Shown: positions 1-7,903 of the stretch, piece by piece
Position numbering within the stretch: position 1 is the first letter of the stretch
Layout: every line of letters starts with the position of its first letter
Virus record (IMG/VR): IMGVR_UViG_3300042451_001431
Location: 1 to 23,470 of that record
DNA length: 23,470 nt
DNA from: a virus
Strand: one strand, 5' to 3'
The notes under the pieces: model-generated
The model's database searches: none
Told to the model about the DNA's origin: nothing
Seen by the model: the letters and a program-made list of their open reading frames with translations, nothing else
Translations under genes and position numbers: made by a program

Positions 1-3000
1 AAGTACCGTCTGTACCACTTGTTCCTGATGTTCCACTAGTTCCTGAAGTTCCGTCCGTACCACTAGTTCCTGAAGTTCCGTCCGTACCACTTGTTCCTGA
101 AGTTCCGTCCGTACCCGAAGTACCACTTGTTCCTGAAGTTCCGTCCGTACCTGATGTTCCTGAAGTACCACTTGTTCCTGAAGTCCCACTAGTTCCTGAA
201 GTTCCTGAAGTACCACTTGTTCCTGAAGTCCCATCTGTTCCACTAGTTCCTGAAGTTCCGTCCGTACCTGATGTTCCTGAAGTACCCGATGTACCACTTG
301 TTCCTGAGGTACCATCTGTACCACTTGTTCCTGAAGTCCCATCCGTACCACTTGTTCCTGATGTTCCTGAAGTTCCCGACGTTCCACTAGTTCCTGAAGT
401 TCCGTCCGTACCTGATGTTCCTGAAGTACCCGATGTACCACTTGTTCCTGAGGTACCATCTGTACCACTTGTTCCTGATGTTCCCGACGTTCCACTTGTT
501 CCTGATGTTCCGTCCGTACCTGATGTTCCACTAGTTCCTGAAGTACCACTTGTTCCTGAAGTTCCGTCCGTACCTGATGTCCCACTAGTCCCTGAAGTTC
601 CGTCCGTACCTGATGTCCCACTAGTCCCTGAAGTACCACTTGTTCCTGATGTCCCACTAGTCCCTGAAGTACCACTTGTTCCTGAAGTTCCGTCCGTACC
701 TGATGTCCCACTAGTCCCTGAAGTACCTGATGTCCCACTAGTCCCTGAAGTACCATCTGTTCCTGAAGTACCACTTGTTCCTGAAGTACCCGATGTTCCA
801 TCGGTTCCACTAGTACCGTCCGTACCTGAAGTTCCACTAGTTCCATCTGTTCCTGATGTTCCACTAGTACCATCCGTTCCTGAAGTACCATCCGTTCCAC
901 TTGTTCCTGAAGTACCATCCGTTCCACTTGTTCCTGAAGTACCGTCTGTACCTGATGTTCCTGATGTTCCGTCTGTACCTGATGTTCCTGATGTTCCGTC
1001 TGTACCTGATGTTCCATCGGTTCCTGAAGTACCGTCTGTACCTGATGTTCCATCGGTTCCTGAAGTACCATCAACACCTGATAATCCTGACGTACCTGAT
1101 GTTCCTGAAGTACCATCCGTACCCGAGGTTCCATCGGTTCCTGAAGTACCGTCTGTACCTGATGTTCCTGATGTTCCGTCGGTACCTGATGTTCCACTAG
1201 TTCCATCTGTTCCTGAAGTACCATCCGTACCCGAGGTTCCACTAGTTCCATCTGTACCTGAAGTACCATCCGTACCCGAGGTTCCACTAGTACCATCTGT
1301 ACCTGAAGTACCATCCGTACCCGAGGTTCCACTAGTACCATCCGTACCCGAGGTTCCACTAGTACCATCCGTACCTGAAGTACCATCCGTTCCACTTGTT
1401 CCTGATGTTCCGTCGGTACCTGATGTTCCACTTGTTCCACTTGTTCCGTCTGTACCCGATGTTCCTGAAGTTCCGTCCGTTCCACTTGTTCCTGAGGTAC
1501 CATCCGTTCCACTCGTTCCTGAAGTTCCGTCTGTACCCGATGTTCCTGAAGTTCCACTAGTTCCATCTGTTCCTGATGTTCCACTAGTACCATCCGTACC
1601 TGAAGTACCATCCGTTCCACTAGTTCCTGATGTACCATCTGTTCCACTTGTCCCTGAGGTACCATCCGTTCCACTCGTTCCTGAAGTACCATCCGTTCCA
1701 CTCGTTCCTGAAGTACCATCCGTTCCACTAGTTCCTGAAGTACCATCCGTTCCACTAGTTCCTGATGTACCTGAAGTACCATCTGTACCTGAAGTACCAT
1801 CTGTACCACTAGTTCCTGATGTCCCTGAAACGCCATCAACACCTGAAGTTCCACTCGTACCTGAAGTACCATCTGTACCACTAGTTCCTGATGTTCCATC
1901 TGTTCCTGATGTTCCATCTGTTCCTGAAGTTCCATCTGTTCCTGAGGAACCATCGGTACCATTAACCCCAGATAAACCCGACGTACCACTTGAACCTGAA
2001 GTTCCATCTGTTCCTGAAGTTCCACTTGAACCTGAAGTACCACTTGTTCCTGAGGCACCGTTAATTCCTGAAGTACCACTAGTTCCTGAAGTACCACTAG
2101 TTCCTGATGTTCCTGAAACACCGTCAACACCTGAAGTACCGCTAGTTCCCGATGTTCCACTTGTACCTGAAGTTCCATCTGTCCCTGATGTTCCACTAGT
2201 ACCGTCCGTACCTGAAGTTCCACTAGTTCCATCTGTTCCTGATGTTCCACTAGTACCATCCGTACCTGAAGTACCATCCGTTCCACTCGTTCCTGAAGTA
2301 CCATCTGTTCCACTTGTCCCTGAAGTACCATCTGTTCCACTTGTCCCTGAGGTACCATCCGTTCCACTTGTTCCTGAAGTACCGTCTGTACCTGATGTTC
2401 CTGATGTTCCGTCTGTACCTGATGTTCCTGAAGTTCCGCTTGTACCATCTGTTCCACTTGTCCCTGAGGTACCATCCGTTCCACTTGTCCCTGAGGTACC
2501 ATCCGTTCCTGAAGTTCCGTCTGTTCCACTTGTACCATCCGTTCCACTCGTTCCTGAAGTACCATCCGTTCCACTCGTTCCTGAAGTACCATCCGTTCCA
2601 CTCGTTCCTGAAGTACCTGAAGCACCATCAATACCACTAGTACCTGATGTTCCGTCGGTACCGCTAGTTCCTGAAGTACCTGAAGCACCATCAATACCAC
2701 TAGTTCCTGAAGTTCCGTCTGTTCCTGAAGTACCATCCGTTCCACTTGTTCCTGAAGTTCCGCTTGTACCGTCTGTTCCTGAAGTTCCACTAGTACCATC
2801 CGTACCCGAGGTTCCACTAGTACCATCCGTTCCACTCGTTCCTGAAGTTCCGCTTGTACCGTCTGTTCCACTCGTTCCTGAAGTACCTGAAGCACCATCA
2901 ATACCACTAGTACCTGAAGTACCATCCGTTCCACTCGTTCCTGAAGTACCTGAAGCACCATCAATACCACTAGTACCTGATGTACCACCTGTACCACTAG

Positions 3001-3973
3001 TACCTGATGTTCCTGAAGCACCATCAATACCACTAGTACCTGAAGTTCCTCCAGTCCCTGAAGTTCCACTCGTTCCCGATGCTCCGTCAATACCACTAGT
3101 ACCTGATGTACCACTAGTCCCACCTGTAACATTAATTAAAATATTCCCTTCACCATAATCAATTACAGAGGCACCGGAAAAAGTCATTCCCGTAACATTT
3201 AGTGCGGTCACACCTGACGTTGAATCATAGACCGTTAATGTCCCCGTATTTGAAGTAATTCCTGTAATTTCAACAACACTTCCATCACTATTATTTAATT
3301 GTAGTGTTGAAGTACCTGCACTATATGTTCCTCCCGTAACCGAACCATTAAATCCTGAAATGGTAATAGTTCCGCCCGTATTATTATATAAATCTAATTC
3401 TTGAGTTCCTGAAAAATAAGTTCCACCCGTTATTTGAACGTCGCTACCATAAAATACTCTCCAACGAGAATCTAAACCACCCGTATACCCTTCAATTGTT
3501 GAAGCCGTCCAAGCGTTGATGAATGCAGCACCTTCAGGTGTGTCATCATAAACTTCATAACTACTACCCAAATCAACAATTGAACCAACCAATTCCGCGG
3601 CATCCCATAATGAGGTAAATCCCGTCATAGTATATTGATATACAGTATCATTCTCTTGAACGTGAACTTGCATACCAAGTCTTCTTCTACCCGAAGAAAT
3701 ACCATCATTATTTAGTGTTAGTATGTTTGGGGAGACGAATGGTGCGTTGTATTGAAAATTAATTGGGATAGAATTTCCTGAATACAAAACCGGCCCACCA
3801 TTAATTAAAATATCATTTGGTATAGTCCAATCCAAATCGGATAAATAAAATACTTCCATGTATCCACCAATACTATTAACAGAGAATACCGTACCTGTAT
3901 TAGACTCTCTAAGTACTGAATTAGGTGAACTTACTAAGATTGGTGATGTCGGATTTTTATATTGAAAACTCAT
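1..3973 (-). CDS. Giant collagen-like tail fibre protein (partial, 3' end outside window)
   Basis: The reading frame starts at ATG 3971-3973 (MSFQYKNP) and stays open to the left edge, giving 1324 complete codons and no stop. I followed the frame from the start and from the left edge and the two agree. Residues 1-284 are a non-repetitive region. Within it, residues about 181-238 hold two copies of a beta-rich unit of the form ITGGTY..GT..L.L.N..G....ITG, a style common in phage tail fibres. From residue 285 on the protein is almost pure Gly-X-Y, mainly Gly-Thr-Ser and Gly-Thr-Asp, for about 1040 residues. This resembles the collagen triple-helix repeat of phage and bacterial fibres, but without proline. 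The gene lies 22 bases after the 324-residue PT-linker gene and is last in the tail cluster. A host-contacting fibre is the likely role; receptor and tip domain are not visible. Confidence 0.85.
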   Translation of the reverse strand, partial: MSFQYKNPTSPILVSSPNSVLRESNTGTVFSVNSIGGYMEVFYLSDLDWTIPNDILINGGPVLYSGNSIPINFQYNAPFVSPNILTLNNDGISSGRRRLGMQVHVQENDTVYQYTMTGFTSLWDAAELVGSIVDLGSSYEVYDDTPEGAAFINAWTASTIEGYTGGLDSRWRVFYGSDVQITGGTYFSGTQELDLYNNTGGTITISGFNGSVTGGTYSAGTSTLQLNNSDGSVVEITGITSNTGTLTVYDSTSGVTALNVTGMTFSGASVIDYGEGNILINVTGGTSGTSGTSGIDGASGTSGTSGTGGTSGTSGIDGASGTSGTSGTGGTSGTSGIDGASGTSGTSGTDGTSGTSGIDGASGTSGTSGTDGTSGTSGTSGTDGTSGTSGTDGTSGTSGTDGTSGTSGTSGTDGTSGTDGTSGTSGIDGASGTSGTSGTDGTSGTSGIDGASGTSGTSGTDGTSGTSGTDGTSGTSGTDGTSGTDGTSGTDGTSGTSGTDGTSGTSGTDGTSGTSGTSGTDGTSGTSGTDGTSGTSGTDGTSGTSGTDGTSGTSGTDGTSGTSGTDGTSGTDGTSGTSGTDGTSGTSGTDGTSGTSGTDGTSGTSGTSGTSGTSGVDGVSGTSGTSGTSGTSGTSGINGASGTSGTSGSSGTSGTDGTSGSSGTSGLSGVNGTDGSSGTDGTSGTDGTSGTDGTSGTSGTDGTSGTSGTSGVDGVSGTSGTSGTDGTSGTDGTSGTSGTSGTDGTSGTSGTDGTSGTSGTDGTSGTSGTDGTSGTSGTDGTSGTSGTDGTSGTDGTSGTSGTDGTSGTSGTSGTDGTSGTSGTDGTSGTSGTDGTSGTSGTDGTSGTSGTSGTDGTSGTSGTDGTSGTDGTSGTSGTDGTSGTSGTDGTSGTDGTSGTSGTDGTSGTDGTSGTSGTDGTSGTDGTSGTSGTDGTSGTSGTDGTSGTDGTSGTDGTSGTSGTSGLSGVDGTSGTDGTSGTDGTSGTDGTSGTDGTSGTSGTDGTSGTSGTDGTSGTSGTDGTSGTSGTDGTSGTDGTSGTSGTDGTSGTSGTDGTSGTDGTSGTSGTSGTSGTDGTSGTSGTSGTSGTSGTSGTDGTSGTSGTSGTSGTSGTSGTSGTSGTSGTDGTSGTSGTSGTDGTSGTSGTSGTSGTSGTDGTSGTSGTSGTSGTSGTDGTSGTSGTSGTSGTSGTDGTSGTSGTSGTSGTSGTSGTDGTSGTSGTDGTSGTSGTSGTSGTSGTDGTSGTSGTDGTSGTSGTSGTSGTSGTSGTSGTSGTSGTDGTSGTSGTSGTDGTSGTSGTDGTSGTSGTDGTSGTSGTSGTSGTDGT
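561..632 (-). repeat. Perfect 36-bp tandem duplication inside the collagen array
   Basis: Bases 561-596 and 597-632 are identical 36-mers (four Gly-X-Y triplets). A third identical copy lies at 687-722, after a 54-nt interval. Identity at synonymous positions, where neighbouring units differ, marks these as recent copies. Confidence 0.9.
805..900 (-). repeat. Dispersed 96-bp block, copy 1 (partner at 2191-2286)
   Basis: Bases 805-900 match 2191-2286 over 96 positions with one mismatch (T versus A in the unit reading CCATCCGT[T/A]CC). The offset of 1386 nt is a multiple of 9, so the reading frame and triplet register are kept. Confidence 0.85.
1545..1620 (-). repeat. Dispersed 76-bp block, identical to 2211-2286
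   Basis: Bases 1545-1620 are identical to 2211-2286 over 76 nt. This is a third copy of most of the block found at 805-900 and 2191-2286. The offset of 666 nt is again a multiple of 9. Confidence 0.85.
2191..2286 (-). repeat. Dispersed 96-bp block, copy 3
   Basis: This is the partner of 805-900 (one mismatch). Its 76-nt portion at 2211-2286 is identical to 1545-1620. The three copies are spread across about 1.5 kb of the same gene. Confidence 0.85.
3260..3433 (-). repeat. Two beta-strand-rich units before the collagen array
   Basis: Residues about 181-207 and 212-238 of the fibre protein align as two related units. Shared positions are T-G-G-T-Y, then G-T, then alternating L residues, N, G and a closing I-[ST]-G. 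The spacing suggests stacked beta rungs that could nucleate trimerisation ahead of the collagen-like shaft. The structural role is inferred. Confidence 0.6.
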
Positions 3974-3995
3974 TTGTCTTTATTATTAAATATTA

Positions 3996-4970
3996 TTATA
4001 TTAATGTTCCTCCTTGCCAATATAACGGATTTCCACTATTAGTGATGTTTACTCCAGCCATAGGTTTAGTTGTGTATACCCTATAAGTTCCTGCAGGTAT
4101 GTTTGTTGAACCTGAATAATTAAACAATAATGACGAATAAGTTGTATTCATAGTAAAGTTTGTCCCTGGAGGATTTCCAATACCTTGTTTAATTGTCTGA
4201 TATATTTGTCCATTAGTCGCACCTGTTGAGACCATCCAAGTATACCAAGCAACTTCCGATGAAGGAACAGTTGTTGCCGGAACTTCAATAGTTTGGAATC
4301 TGTAAGCAACGATTGAGTTACCCCAAATATCACTACCTCCACTTGTGGTTGAGATAGGTGCCGTTAATATTGGTGGTTCAGAACTTCCCCATCCACTATA
4401 AGCAACATATGCGTTCATTTGAGCATCAAATATTGATTGATTTGGTGAAGGTGAATTAATATTAAATCCTCTAAACGCACTTCCTTGTGATACCATCCAT
4501 GTATTCAACGCACCTCTAATCGCAACATTATTTCTATCAATAAATAAGTAAGCTTGGAATCCGGCACTTGTAGGTGTAGGCGTTGGTGTTGAAGTTAATG
4601 TTGGAGTTATTGTTGGTGTAGGTGTTATTGTTGGTGTAGGAGTAGGGGTTTGAGGTGTTGGAGTAGGGGTAAGTGTTGGAGTAGGGGTAAGTGTTGGAGT
4701 AGGTGTAGAAGTAGGTGTAGGTGTTGGACTAGGTGCAACACATGGTAAAATTTGAAACGTTTCACAACCATTCGCATCAATCAATTTTAACATTATTTCA
4801 GGTGCCGTCAAAAATATTGGTGGAATTACTGAAGAATATGTTTGGATTGGTGGTACAGGCCCGGAATTAATAACATCAATCAATGTTTGATTATTTCCGT
4901 AAGCGTCCGCAACATAAACCTGAACCGGATATGCCGCACCATCAATATTAACTAACTCTATTTGAACCAT
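3996..4970 (-). CDS. Tail appendage protein with long Pro-Thr linker
   Basis: This 324-residue protein starts at ATG 4968-4970 (MVQIELVN). Residues 1-79 form a small N-terminal domain, residues about 80-135 are a Pro-Thr-rich linker, and residues about 136-324 form a C-terminal domain rich in aromatic, Ser, Thr and Gly residues. The C-terminal domain contains the motif TWMVSxG twice, at about 157-163 and 244-250, hinting at an internal duplication. No signal peptide or membrane helix is evident. PT linkers usually separate folded domains in extracellular or surface-exposed proteins. The gene lies between the SprB-repeat gene and the collagen-like fibre gene, so it probably belongs to the host-contacting fibre set. 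I do not recognise its family. The 53-nt leader upstream carries a TATTTATAG motif 3 nt before the start codon and no Shine-Dalgarno sequence. Confidence 0.85.
   Translation of the reverse strand: MVQIELVNIDGAAYPVQVYVADAYGNNQTLIDVINSGPVPPIQTYSSVIPPIFLTAPEIMLKLIDANGCETFQILPCVAPSPTPTPTSTPTPTLTPTPTLTPTPTPQTPTPTPTITPTPTITPTLTSTPTPTPTSAGFQAYLFIDRNNVAIRGALNTWMVSQGSAFRGFNINSPSPNQSIFDAQMNAYVAYSGWGSSEPPILTAPISTTSGGSDIWGNSIVAYRFQTIEVPATTVPSSEVAWYTWMVSTGATNGQIYQTIKQGIGNPPGTNFTMNTTYSSLLFNYSGSTNIPAGTYRVYTTKPMAGVNITNSGNPLYWQGGTLI
4566..4733 (-). repeat. Pro-Thr linker-coding degenerate hexamer repeat
   Basis: A degenerate tandem hexamer (coding strand ACTCCA, ACACCT and similar) encodes about 56 residues of Thr-Pro alternation, broken by Ser, Leu, Ile and Gln. 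The sequence predicts an extended, flexible or glycosylatable spacer. Repeats of this kind are prone to slippage-driven length change. Confidence 0.85.
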
Positions 4971-4973
4971 TAA

Positions 4974-4982
4974 CTATAAATA
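4974..4982 (-). promoter_or_regulatory. TATTTATAG motif ahead of the PT-linker gene
   Basis: TATTTATAG on the minus strand lies 3 nt upstream of the ATG at 4970, in the 53-nt gap between genes. The same 8-9-mer lies next to the starts of the gp25-like and 302-residue genes. On the opposite strand it reads CTATAAATA, which contains the T4 late-promoter core TATAAATA but points away from the gene. Its function is unknown; it could equally be an AT-rich translation leader. Confidence 0.3.
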
Positions 4983-5023
4983 CAACAATCTTATATTTAA
5001 TGTCTAAAAATTAAATAATATTC

Positions 5024-7903
5024 TTAAGTAAACGACACATCACAACATGAAGGTATTTGAGACGCACCAAAATTAATTAAACGATTATTTTTTTGCCATG
5101 TTATGGTGTATGGTGAAACATTATCAATTAAATAAACATCTCCACCTTCTGTGGTAAAATAAATATTATTATTATCAATAAACAACCCAAAAACGTCAAA
5201 GATTCCAACCAATTGGATATCCAATTCAACCGCACCCGTAGTATAATCTTGTTGGGTTATGTATTCAATGCTGGTATTAACATCATAATTAGTTGTAATT
5301 AATTTATTGTTTGTTGTTAAAACAATATCACCAGTTATCCGTCTATTAATATTAGGTAAATCAAATTTAGCCGAAAATACCGCAGAAATCCCTAATGTAA
5401 TCTCACCAATAGTATTATTTATTGATGAAATCAATGTTGTATTGTCTTTAGCACAAAGTCCCGGTCCTAAACCCGGCATAATATAAAATCTATTAGCCAC
5501 ACCACTAAAAGGATTTAATGTAATATCATACTCACGTATGTTTGATGAGTCATATAACCACAATTTAGTGTTAGTATGTGCAACATCATCAGAAGTTCCC
5601 GGTAAAGGAACATTAAAATATGGGTTAAGTAGTGTATAAGTATTTGTCAGATAAGTGTAAGAATACACATCAGCATTATCTGTATTAATTATAACTGAAC
5701 ATTGAGGAACTATTGGAGTGTTTGGTGTAGGAGTCGGAGTTGGTGTAGGAGTCGGAGACGGAGTAACAGGACAATCAGAACATAATATATCATATTCAAT
5801 AGTTAATTCAACAATAAGTTCTTGATTATTTAATGTGTCGTCCCAAGGAATTGTACTAACAATTATTTGGTTATTCTCTTCATTAATAGTTACATCACCA
5901 ACACCCGGTACCGTTAATAATAAACTTTTAAGTGTATTAAGATAGAGCGTATCTGTTGGTACCGAAGTCAATGTTGTTCCGGTGAAAAAACTTTGACTTG
6001 TTGTAAATCCGTTAGGGTTTACAAAAATATTAATACCAAATATCGATTCATTCAATCGACAATTTTCTCGGTTAGTCGTTAAATCAAGGAATCCTTCATA
6101 TAACATTTGATTTAACCCAAATTTAGATTGTGTTTGAATTATAAAATCCTCCCCACCCATAACATATGTCTGATAGGAAGTATAAAGTTTATCACAATTT
6201 ATTGTTGTACTTCTCTGTAAAACACACCCTAAACTATCTGTGATTGATAGTGTGTATGTGTCAGCACTTAAACCACTAACCTTAATATCTTGAGGATTAC
6301 CCGGTACATTAGTAGACCAATTAAATGTAAATGGTGGAGTACCTGATGTAATTAACGCAGTTAGTATCCCACCCGAACCACTTCCACACGACGTACTATA
6401 TAATGTAAAATCTAAAGGTACACTACTATTAACAAAAACATTACCCGTTTGAACACAACCCGCATCGTCTGTTACACTAATAGTATGTTGCCCTGAACTT
6501 ACATTACTAAATGTCACCGCAGATAAATTAGTGTTTAAAACATTTTGAATCCCATCTAAAGAAAAATCGTATGGACCAACACCACCTTCAGTTCTTGTAA
6601 CTAAAACCGAACCGTTATTTTGATTACAAGTGGTTCCTGTAGTATTTGCAGATATTGTAAAAGTATCTGTGGCAACTAATGTAACTTCCTCAATATAAGA
6701 ACAAGACGATGAATCTTGAACTACAACAGAATAAGTTCCTGAAGATAAATTTGAAAATATTACGACCGTTTGGGAACTAGTAATATTCGTGGTATTCCCA
6801 TTAGGATATATTAAAGTATAAGTATATGGTGTAACACCTCCAATTACTGAAACTTGGATAGACCCATCAGTACTTGAACATGTAGACCCGTTTGTATTAA
6901 CACTAACAGATGACATTCCTTGTGGAGATAATAACGAACTTCCAGCAATAAATGTACATAACGCGGCATCCGTAACTTGAAAATAATAATCGCCCGGCGA
7001 CAATCCACTTAACGTCCAAGAGGCACCATATTGTATCGCAACTTCACCTGTTGATGCAGAAAAATAATAAGGTATTGTTCCTCCGGTGACCTGTATGGTT
7101 AACGAGCCATCCGCCTGAAAACAAGTAGGTGGAATTGCGGTAAAAATCCCCAAACCAATTGGAGGTACATCAGTAACTGTTGTATTTCTAGTTTGAATAC
7201 ATCCTGAAGAATCAGTAATAGATACCGAATACTGTCCCGATGTTAACCCTGTTATTGTACTTCCTGTTGCACCATTAGACCAATTATAGATATATGGCGG
7301 TGTACCGGTAACTCCCGTGATAAAAATTTTACCAATCGGAGCACCACCACAAGAGGAATTTGGTACGGTGTATAACCCGAAATTTAAAACATCCGACTCT
7401 TCAATTATAAAATTTTGACTATACCCTGTACACCCACCAAAATCAACAACTTTCATATAATATGTTCCTGGTAATAAGTTATCAAAAACAACGTAATTGA
7501 TATTTGTGGTCGCTGACATAAGGTAAATGTCCTCTGAATCGTATAAATAAAAATTAGTTGTCGAATAATTGGAAGATGAACTTCCAGTCACCGAACCATT
7601 ACTTTGTGAACAAGTGGTACCTTGTACCGCTTCTATATTCACACAAACCCCAGAAGATACAATAAGATTAATATAATATTCTAAATTAGTTGGTTCTGTA
7701 CTATCATTAACCCTAACCACATATGTTCCAGCACTTAAAGAATCTCTAAAAGATGAAAGTACATCAGTATCAGTACCTAAATTAGGGTTAGACCATTGAA
7801 TCGTATAGTCAGGTGTTCCTCCTGTAAGTTCTATAAATACAGCACCTGAATTAGTATTTTGACAATCGCCTGTTATCGATAAATTATAAGAAAAATTTGG
7901 CAT
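5024..7903 (-). CDS. SprB-repeat tail adhesin with PT linker and propeller-like C-terminus
   Basis: I prefer the ATG at 7901-7903 (MPNFSYNL, 959 residues) to an upstream TTG at 7915, because it forms a TAATG overlap with the previous gene, as at two other junctions. Residues about 4-570 are seven modules of 70-90 residues. Each has a Cys/Asn/Gly-Ser start, a GGTxPYxYxW-like turn and a closing SGxYxVxVTDxxGC motif. This is the SprB repeat pattern known from Bacteroidota gliding adhesins. Residues about 570-712 form a separate domain with LCSDCP at its end. A short TPTPTP linker (about 713-733) follows. The last 225 residues contain recurring blocks such as KLWLYDSSNIREYDI and NNIYFTTEGGDVYLIDN that look like propeller blades. 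The likely role is a multi-domain tail fibre or adhesin binding the host surface. Family membership of the repeats is fairly sure; receptor binding is inferred. Confidence 0.85.
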   Translation of the reverse strand: MPNFSYNLSITGDCQNTNSGAVFIELTGGTPDYTIQWSNPNLGTDTDVLSSFRDSLSAGTYVVRVNDSTEPTNLEYYINLIVSSGVCVNIEAVQGTTCSQSNGSVTGSSSSNYSTTNFYLYDSEDIYLMSATTNINYVVFDNLLPGTYYMKVVDFGGCTGYSQNFIIEESDVLNFGLYTVPNSSCGGAPIGKIFITGVTGTPPYIYNWSNGATGSTITGLTSGQYSVSITDSSGCIQTRNTTVTDVPPIGLGIFTAIPPTCFQADGSLTIQVTGGTIPYYFSASTGEVAIQYGASWTLSGLSPGDYYFQVTDAALCTFIAGSSLLSPQGMSSVSVNTNGSTCSSTDGSIQVSVIGGVTPYTYTLIYPNGNTTNITSSQTVVIFSNLSSGTYSVVVQDSSSCSYIEEVTLVATDTFTISANTTGTTCNQNNGSVLVTRTEGGVGPYDFSLDGIQNVLNTNLSAVTFSNVSSGQHTISVTDDAGCVQTGNVFVNSSVPLDFTLYSTSCGSGSGGILTALITSGTPPFTFNWSTNVPGNPQDIKVSGLSADTYTLSITDSLGCVLQRSTTINCDKLYTSYQTYVMGGEDFIIQTQSKFGLNQMLYEGFLDLTTNRENCRLNESIFGINIFVNPNGFTTSQSFFTGTTLTSVPTDTLYLNTLKSLLLTVPGVGDVTINEENNQIIVSTIPWDDTLNNQELIVELTIEYDILCSDCPVTPSPTPTPTPTPTPNTPIVPQCSVIINTDNADVYSYTYLTNTYTLLNPYFNVPLPGTSDDVAHTNTKLWLYDSSNIREYDITLNPFSGVANRFYIMPGLGPGLCAKDNTTLISSINNTIGEITLGISAVFSAKFDLPNINRRITGDIVLTTNNKLITTNYDVNTSIEYITQQDYTTGAVELDIQLVGIFDVFGLFIDNNNIYFTTEGGDVYLIDNVSPYTITWQKNNRLINFGASQIPSCCDVSFT
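5705..5767 (-). repeat. Pro-Thr linker-coding repeat in the SprB-repeat gene
   Basis: About 21 codons encode Thr-Pro alternation between the LCSDCP domain and the propeller-like C-terminus. The coding DNA is a degenerate hexamer like the longer linker at 4566-4733 in the next gene, which suggests shared ancestry or exchange between the two linkers. Confidence 0.75.
6197..7894 (-). repeat. Seven SprB-like modules (protein-level repeat)
   Basis: The seven modules begin near residues 4, 92, 174, 248, 332, 416 and 496 of the 959-residue protein. Recurrent hallmarks are GCIQT, GCVQT and GCVLQ endings after VTD or ITD, and GT[PT]P[YF].[YF] turns. The DNA copies have diverged, unlike the collagen array, so this repeat is old and held by protein selection. 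Confidence 0.8.

Larger units (their letters stand above)
2..3121 (-). repeat. Collagen-like Gly-Thr-Ser/Asp tandem array (9-nt period)
   Basis: This is a tandem array of 9-nt units, each encoding Gly-X-Y, starting at GGG ACT AGT (codon ending at 3121) and continuing past the left edge. X is nearly always Thr. Y is Ser (AGT, TCA, TCG) or Asp (GAC, GAT). Exceptions are short hydrophobic triplet pairs such as G-I-D-G-A-S, G-V-D-G-V-S, G-I-N-G-A-S and G-L-S-G-V-D. Synonymous codons vary, so most 9-mers are not identical, but longer blocks of up to 96 nt recur. The array looks richer in G+C than the rest of the window, which follows from Gly and Thr codons rather than necessarily from foreign origin. 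Confidence 0.95.

Noticed and set aside
901-2640. Plus-strand open frames at 901-1200 and 2314-2640 encoding Leu/Phe/Tyr-rich peptides
   Set aside because: They are shadows of the 9-nt collagen repeat, which lacks stops in several frames. Their composition simply mirrors the antisense repeat.
1-3121. CRISPR array or tandem DNA repeat with a non-coding role
   Set aside because: There is no repeat-spacer alternation. The 9-nt period keeps one reading frame open and encodes Gly-X-Y throughout, so it is coding repeat.
4000-4350. Diversity-generating retroelement target in the C-terminus of the 324-residue protein
   Set aside because: There is no reverse transcriptase, no template repeat and no adenine-biased variable region visible in the window.
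4974-4982. T4-type late promoter TATAAATA driving plus-strand transcription
   Set aside because: The strand is opposite to all genes and nothing on the plus strand looks real. The motif is reported only as an unassigned signal.
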